A stretch of DNA of 64,000 bases from Stieleria mannarensis. Lineage in GTDB: Bacteria; Planctomycetota; Planctomycetia; Pirellulales; Pirellulaceae. Shown here piece by piece: positions 60,501 through 64,000 of this stretch; the first letter of the stretch is position 1, and every line of letters starts with the position of its first letter. The notes below the pieces were generated by a model. That model was given only the letters and a program-made list of their open reading frames with translations, searched no databases and was not told the origin of the DNA. Both the position numbers and the translations under genes were made by a program. The DNA lies in NCBI RefSeq assembly GCF_014154935.1, contig NZ_JACEHH010000015.1, positions 1 to 64,000 of the forward strand. Reading direction: 5' to 3'.

Positions 60501-63500
60501 CGCAGTGAACACGTCTGGACGTAGCCGTTGCTGCACCATCGGGAAAAATCCGCTGCTGAGCAGTGCGACCGACGAGATCCCGATCAGTGCCAACCCGGTC
60601 GCGGTCAAGACGCCGGCGCCGGTTGATCCACCCCACAAGATGACGCCTTCATCCGATTTCGCCCCACGACGCATCAAATCGATCGCAAAACAACCCGCTG
60701 CTGCCAACGACGTCGCCAGGACGAGTTGTTCCGCCGGGTCGACCAACATGCGAATCCCGGCCTGCCATCCGCCCCAGACAAACACACTGGCAAGGTGAAG
60801 GCACGGAAAGATCCATCGCTGACCGAAGAACGCTTCTTCGCCGCGTCTGGGCCAATGCAACACCAGCCCGCCGGCCAACAGCACCGCGATCGACAGGGAA
60901 AGCAGATTGTAGAGACTCGCCGTGGCATCGCTGCCGACGCCGACCACCAACGATCCGAACCCGATCACCGCTGCCAAGGCCGGCAACACCGTCGACGTTT
61001 GAATCAACAGGCCCCGAGACAGGACGTCCCACGACTCCTTGGCCGGATCGTACCCCTTCAGGCGATCAACCAATGACGCGACCGGACCGACGCCACGACG
61101 GTTTCTGATCCAGCCGAGCCCCGCATCCCGACTGGCGATCGCGGCGACCACCGACCAACCGAGCGCTGACCAGGCCCACAACGCCTCACCACTGCGCCAC
61201 GCCGCCACGGTCATCAGCGAATCATGGAAGTAACAATGGCCCACCATGACAGCCATCACGACCAGAAACACCCGGGCGAACATCAGATGCGGCGGATTGC
61301 GATCGGTCAGTCCGATCCACAGCCAAGCGAGCACGCTGACGAACAACACCGCGATCGCCTTTTCAGTGTTGGAGCGATCGATGGCCGCCACTCCGGTCGC
61401 ATCGATCACCAAGACGATCGATGTTGCCGCGGCACCGAGCAAGGCTCCGGACGCGATTGCCCGAAACGCCGTCGCGGTCGCCTTTTGCCGCCGCAAGAAC
61501 TCCGCCGCCACGATCCCCGTGCCCGCGGTCGCCAGCAACGTCCACATGGCCGGCAACCATCCCGGAAACGGTTGCCCGATCACCAGCGGTTTCCATAGCG
61601 ACAACCAAAACGCGAAGCTGACCGCGCTGCCCACGGCGGCAACCAGGTTGGCATTGGTTTCCATGGGCAATCGCTGTGCCGCCATGACGATTGCGACCAC
61701 GGCCGTTCCCAACAACACCGGCAGGATCCAATCGGGAACCGCCCCCATCCAACTGGCCGGGGCGACCGTCAACAAGCCGGCGTTGACCGTCGCGTAAGCC
61801 AACCAAGCCCCGGACGTGTACAACATCGCTTTGCGGTGATCGGCCGATCGCATCACCCAGACGATCCCCAGCGTGATCAAGCCGATGCCCATCGAAGCCA
61901 GCATGGGTTCGCCGCCGATCAATCGCTTCCAGAGCGGCAGTTGGTTCCAAGCCAGATCGCTGGCCCATGACGGCGAAGTCAACAGGAACGCGATCGAAAC
62001 CGGGACGGTCGACAGCACCGTCCAGCGATGATCCCGCAACACCAGTGCCGCAAGGCCTGCGGAAACAGAAAACGTCATCGCCCATGTCCAAAGCCAGCCG
62101 GCTGACGTCATCATCGGGATCAACAACGAGCCGCCGGCGAGCAACCCCAGCGACGCCATCACCGTCCCCGCGAGCGCCAGTTTCGGGCGTCGGCGGTCAG
62201 CGACCAGCGATCCCGCCGCGGCCGCCAACAGCACGATGCCGGGAAGCGTCGACACGGCGATCCGCAACCAGCCGGCATCGAACGCACGCAACATGAACGC
62301 GACATAGCCGGTGAGTACCGCCAAGCTAAACGTCGAGACGCCGATCACCAGCGCTCGACGCCACGACGCGTTCCCCTTCAGGCTTGATCTGCTTTGCCCC
62401 TCGGCGTGACGTGGAATCAAGATCATGACCGCGGCGGCAACGGCCAATGACCCGGCATACACGATGACCCCGGCAGACACCTCCCAAGTGCGGACCGCCG
62501 CGGGAACCAACGGCAGCACCGCAGCCGGACCGGCAACGCCGATTGTCATCGGCAGCGCGGCCGACGACCCGACCAACGCGCGACTGGAGTGCCAGATCAA
62601 GGTCAGATAGATCGCGCCGGCCCCCAGGATCGACACGATCGTGATCGGATCGTTCAACAACACCGACGCGTTGTCGATACCGCCGGTCGACAATCCGGTC
62701 AGGATTCCCAGCGGAACCAGCAGCGTCGCGATCACCAACGTCGCCCGGCTGGTGTCCTGCAACCGCCAACGAAATAGCGTGTACAACCCGGCGCCGAAGA
62801 TCGCGGTGTTGCCGGTCAAAAAGATCAACGAGGGAATCACGCGGTGCATTTGCGTGATCGTCGTCCACAGACTCATCACCAAACCGATCGAACAGACGAC
62901 GATCAGCACCCCCGCGATCAATTCCCCCCAACGGATGTTGTGTGCGGCCAAGAACTCGGCGAGCGATTGCCCCAGCGAGGCGCGTGGCGAGGTGACAACC
63001 GGCGCAGTAACAACCGGGCTGGTAGCAGGCTGGCTGGTGGCAGCCCGTTGATCGGAAGTCTCGGACGGGCCGGTGACGGCTGTCGCAGCGACGACGCTGG
63101 GCCGTGGCGCCAAAAATTCATCCAGCGTTTGCCGGCGCCCGGTCGCATCGGCGTGCGGCTGATCTTGCGGCGCCTGATCGGGCGTCTGATCGGGCGCCTG
63201 ATCGGGCGCCTGATCGGGCGCCTGATCCTCGGCGGAATTCGATCCAGCAGCAGGCGTCGCGGCGAGACCGGCCCCGGCTGTATCGCGTTTTGCCGGAATA
63301 CGCCACGCCACTTCGTCCAGTTCTTCGATCTTGCTGCTCAGCCGCCGTGCTTCGGCGGGGCTGATCAGCCGTTGCTCGGCCAGCCGGCTGATCACCCGCT
63401 CGGCCGCCCGGGCATCGTCGTTTCGGTCAACGATTTCCGGCGGACCGTCCGTCCCGGCGATCGCCCGATACAGTGCCGCCAGGGCCAGCCAGGAGAGATG

Positions 63501-63554
63501 CCCGACCAGCGTGACAATGATCCAGACGATCGTGAGTGCAATAAAAACAGACAT
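57534..63554 (-). CDS. Giant polytopic membrane protein, 2006 aa
   Basis: From the ATG at 63554 (MSVFIALTIVWIIVTLVGHL), preferred to an upstream GTG. After one helix comes a soluble segment (AAERVISRLAEQRLISPAEARRLSSKIEEL) and a low-complexity linker with APDQ tandem repeats (~105-130). From ~210 on there are several dozen hydrophobic segments with a DUF2339/DUF2157-like flavour (NIRWGELIAGVLIVVCSIGLVMSLW). No catalytic motif stands out. Such very long multi-helix proteins occur in planctomycetes without assigned function; a transport or membrane-organising role is possible. A long second frame on the same strand (57445-59721) is judged spurious. The gene is convergent with the caspase-like gene. 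Confidence 0.8.
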   Translation of the reverse strand: MSVFIALTIVWIIVTLVGHLSWLALAALYRAIAGTDGPPEIVDRNDDARAAERVISRLAEQRLISPAEARRLSSKIEELDEVAWRIPAKRDTAGAGLAATPAAGSNSAEDQAPDQAPDQAPDQTPDQAPQDQPHADATGRRQTLDEFLAPRPSVVAATAVTGPSETSDQRAATSQPATSPVVTAPVVTSPRASLGQSLAEFLAAHNIRWGELIAGVLIVVCSIGLVMSLWTTITQMHRVIPSLIFLTGNTAIFGAGLYTLFRWRLQDTSRATLVIATLLVPLGILTGLSTGGIDNASVLLNDPITIVSILGAGAIYLTLIWHSSRALVGSSAALPMTIGVAGPAAVLPLVPAAVRTWEVSAGVIVYAGSLAVAAAVMILIPRHAEGQSRSSLKGNASWRRALVIGVSTFSLAVLTGYVAFMLRAFDAGWLRIAVSTLPGIVLLAAAAGSLVADRRRPKLALAGTVMASLGLLAGGSLLIPMMTSAGWLWTWAMTFSVSAGLAALVLRDHRWTVLSTVPVSIAFLLTSPSWASDLAWNQLPLWKRLIGGEPMLASMGIGLITLGIVWVMRSADHRKAMLYTSGAWLAYATVNAGLLTVAPASWMGAVPDWILPVLLGTAVVAIVMAAQRLPMETNANLVAAVGSAVSFAFWLSLWKPLVIGQPFPGWLPAMWTLLATAGTGIVAAEFLRRQKATATAFRAIASGALLGAAATSIVLVIDATGVAAIDRSNTEKAIAVLFVSVLAWLWIGLTDRNPPHLMFARVFLVVMAVMVGHCYFHDSLMTVAAWRSGEALWAWSALGWSVVAAIASRDAGLGWIRNRRGVGPVASLVDRLKGYDPAKESWDVLSRGLLIQTSTVLPALAAVIGFGSLVVGVGSDATASLYNLLSLSIAVLLAGGLVLHWPRRGEEAFFGQRWIFPCLHLASVFVWGGWQAGIRMLVDPAEQLVLATSLAAAGCFAIDLMRRGAKSDEGVILWGGSTGAGVLTATGLALIGISSVALLSSGFFPMVQQRLRPDVFTAVSVALWWTAGAIMSAWLGHRYRSTVLAVVSALLVPAVVILLMPLWLPTQWWVWIQTAAIASGVYAVALRLLPIRRGQESGQTILPSAIDVSLIGCLGIAVMTCMGLIAGIVLREPSWMQLHHPAGLTLSAMAALLIVFWDRVAGAGLRSGPAIGWPITLSLTSGHTAIVLSQFVASSLSPQQWLPMVWTVVAAVSIVESCRVALEQTQAARFARWHAGVLIIAASLWCVFDGSGNSEYTIGLVASIVGGILVTTRAVLASWENHRGLPVSRRSTVVTRGLSWYAVAIGLVFVFQLVETNSRSEFLLWTMLMTWVGSWVIVWRLACPDRAVEASIGQRCRGMLGESELAVMILAALSLETLGVMASPPDFAPLAVIEDPLLWLRLGIGLVVALSVCVRHGRRLVCEVAVATVLVSVTLLGIRIAVGQFARPQTLITVICLVAPMSLAAMVFSAAGICRVMNSAAASWKGLVPAEQSAVVLSVRQFADVLTRVTAAVVVLVFGLVVWLLIDSNSDRIVPVAICGVALLAAALAELAERTGRGIIRHLAVWVGLTSVALWASVNVDQTAFPMVSLSTRWFVGWVFIAAGLSFGVPKLLGAKVLQRWRDAIRSGFVLAISIAIGSLVATLVQEGFVRVAGQTDQLVKSLFLGMAATLALLSVLSTVAGIFSGPGYSYRDAWKLSDRHRAALIVAAQVFGGLTWFHLFLCKSPLASLGLRAYWPYVVMTLSFASVGVTEWARRRGDEVLEKTLKQTALFLPLVPVIGFWLSGAWVTSLFGQSDVSGWTYIQGRVSYQALLVAAALYYGVVSFLWKSGRARLVSIIIGNAALWVILVQTPNWDFLSHPQAWLIPPAVCVLVATHFQRESLGTQTAAAIRYAATLTIYVTSTADMLIQGVGSTILGPIVLVALALVGAGAGVALRVKPFLYLGTTFVLIGVTSMVWHAQQQIDAVWPWWVFGISTGVLLMIGLMAIEKNKPKLHRIATAMQQWDA
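63169..63228 (-). repeat. 12-bp tandem repeat encoding APDQ in the giant membrane protein
   Basis: About five copies of GGCGCCTGATCG (one with GTC in place of GCC) encode a DQAPDQAPDQAPDQTPDQAP-type linker. The linker separates the N-terminal soluble segment from the polytopic region. Confidence 0.85.
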
Positions 63555-63698
63555 CGCGGTGGGGCTCGACGGTACCGTGGAAGCAAAAACGTTGCTTACA
63601 GGGTGGAAGGAGCCCACTTTTCCACGCCGATTACCCCTATTTCATACGCTTTTCTTCCCAGGGATGCGAATTCTGACCGTTGGAGATTTCACCGCGGT

Positions 63699-63735
63699 GG
63701 TTTTCGCAGTGGTTTTCGCAGTGGTTTTCGCGGTC
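63699..63735. repeat. 12-bp tandem repeat GTGGTTTTCGCA, three copies
   Basis: Three head-to-tail copies (last one ending GCG) upstream of the giant membrane protein gene. Short and simple; probably slippage. Confidence 0.7.
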
Positions 63736-63809
63736 TAGGAGGGAACGCCCTCGCTGGGGGCGTGTTCCCCGTGGGTCTGGCGATCAAGGGAATCTTGGGA
63801 CGATTGAAA

Positions 63810-63838
63810 CCACGGATGGCAAAGCGTACCCGCGGATG
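63810..63838 (-). repeat. Double CATCCGTGGG element, copy 3 (inverted)
   Basis: Reads CCACGGATGGCAAAGCGTAC followed by CCGCGGATG on the plus strand, i.e. the reverse complement of the element seen at 22307 and 54646. Confidence 0.65.
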
Positions 63839-63885
63839 AAAATCAGCAGCAAATCGGTGGGCACGCATCGCATGCCGGAGGTCCA

Positions 63886-64000
63886 CTACGCGGCGCGGTA
63901 GAGGATGCCGGATCGGTTGCGTCCGATCGGCTCGATCGCCTGGGTGTGTTTGAGCACGTAGGCGATTTTTTGGGCGAACCAGCGTGGTCGTCCCGTCACC
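63886..64000 (-). CDS. C-terminal end of a gene extending beyond the window
   Basis: The minus-strand frame entering at the window edge encodes ...GRPRWFAQKIAYVLKHTQAI, EPIGRNRSGILYRAA and stops at TAG (63888-63886). The mix of aromatic, basic and hydrophobic residues looks like a small helical or winged-helix end, unlike the shadow frames here. Too short to name. Confidence 0.5.
   Translation of the reverse strand, partial: VTGRPRWFAQKIAYVLKHTQAIEPIGRNRSGILYRAA

Larger units (their letters stand above)
63555..63885. other. Intergenic region with short tandem and dispersed repeats
   Basis: 331 bases upstream of the giant membrane protein gene. It contains a 12-bp tandem repeat (GTGGTTTTCGCA, three copies, about 63699-63735) and the inverted copy of the ATCCGTGGG element at 63810-63838. 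No gene was seen. Confidence 0.5.

Overview
The window is GC-rich DNA from a planctomycete, most likely a marine Pirellulales member (Rhodopirellula/Stieleria-like). The evidence is the protein families: a PVC-type PQQ/heme dehydrogenase, a giant exported subtilase opening with a planctomycete 'LEPR-xLL'-like segment (here LEARHLLDA), an ECF-sigma/Ser-Thr-kinase pair (decayed), EF-hand hydrolases, many secreted PQQ-propeller, NHL and CxxCH proteins, and many short palindromic intergenic repeats. Genus assignment is inference. No rRNA, tRNA, CRISPR array or complete transposase was recognised.

Layout. 1-6.1 kb: end of an AarF/UbiB kinase, a small membrane protein, an HPF/RaiA-like protein with a sigma-factor-like tail, a small c-type cytochrome and a BY-type tyrosine autokinase for polysaccharide export. 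6.2-17.2 kb: PVC heme dehydrogenase, STAS protein, UspA, a translationally coupled DgcN/DgcA-like pair (D-glutamate or muropeptide metabolism), an EF-hand esterase, a phosphatase fused to a CxxCH tail, and a receiver/ATPase fusion. 17.2-25.2 kb: the subtilase with four 264-residue repeats, an SDR-DUF2867 protein and an outer-membrane barrel-like protein. 25.4-33.7 kb: two divergent units, three secreted/TPR genes on the minus strand and two paralogous membrane-anchored proteins on the plus strand. This is the best candidate here for an uncharacterised multi-gene envelope system. 33.7-35.6 kb: a graveyard with remnants of a kinase, its ECF sigma factor and secreted proteins.

35.6-44.1 kb: PQQ propeller protein, malate dehydrogenase, NHL protein, then a tight housekeeping operon: TsaC-LMWPTP fusion, rpiB, holB, DUF3750. 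The first part mirrors the ywlC-ywlE-ywlF (rpiB) order of Bacillus. An orphan 382-aa protein follows. 44.2-50.4 kb: a truncated gene abutting a palindromic element, two predicted zinc metallopeptidases (metzincin and gluzincin type), an RRM protein and an MscS channel. 50.6-57.1 kb: a 1258-aa double PQQ propeller with an inserted Rossmann-like domain, a secreted protein, and a caspase/legumain-like protease. 57.1-63.6 kb: a MITE-like element with terminal inverted repeats and a possible 4-bp target duplication, then a 2006-aa polytopic membrane protein. The last 115 bases hold the C-terminus of another minus-strand gene.

The recurring theme is envelope and periplasm: exported redox proteins, propellers, proteases, TPR scaffolds and channels, between small housekeeping operons. 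Several genes look like planctomycete domain fusions. Intergenic DNA carries several repeat families that occur more than once in the window, some touching coding regions. All functional assignments are from reading the sequence; no database search was run.
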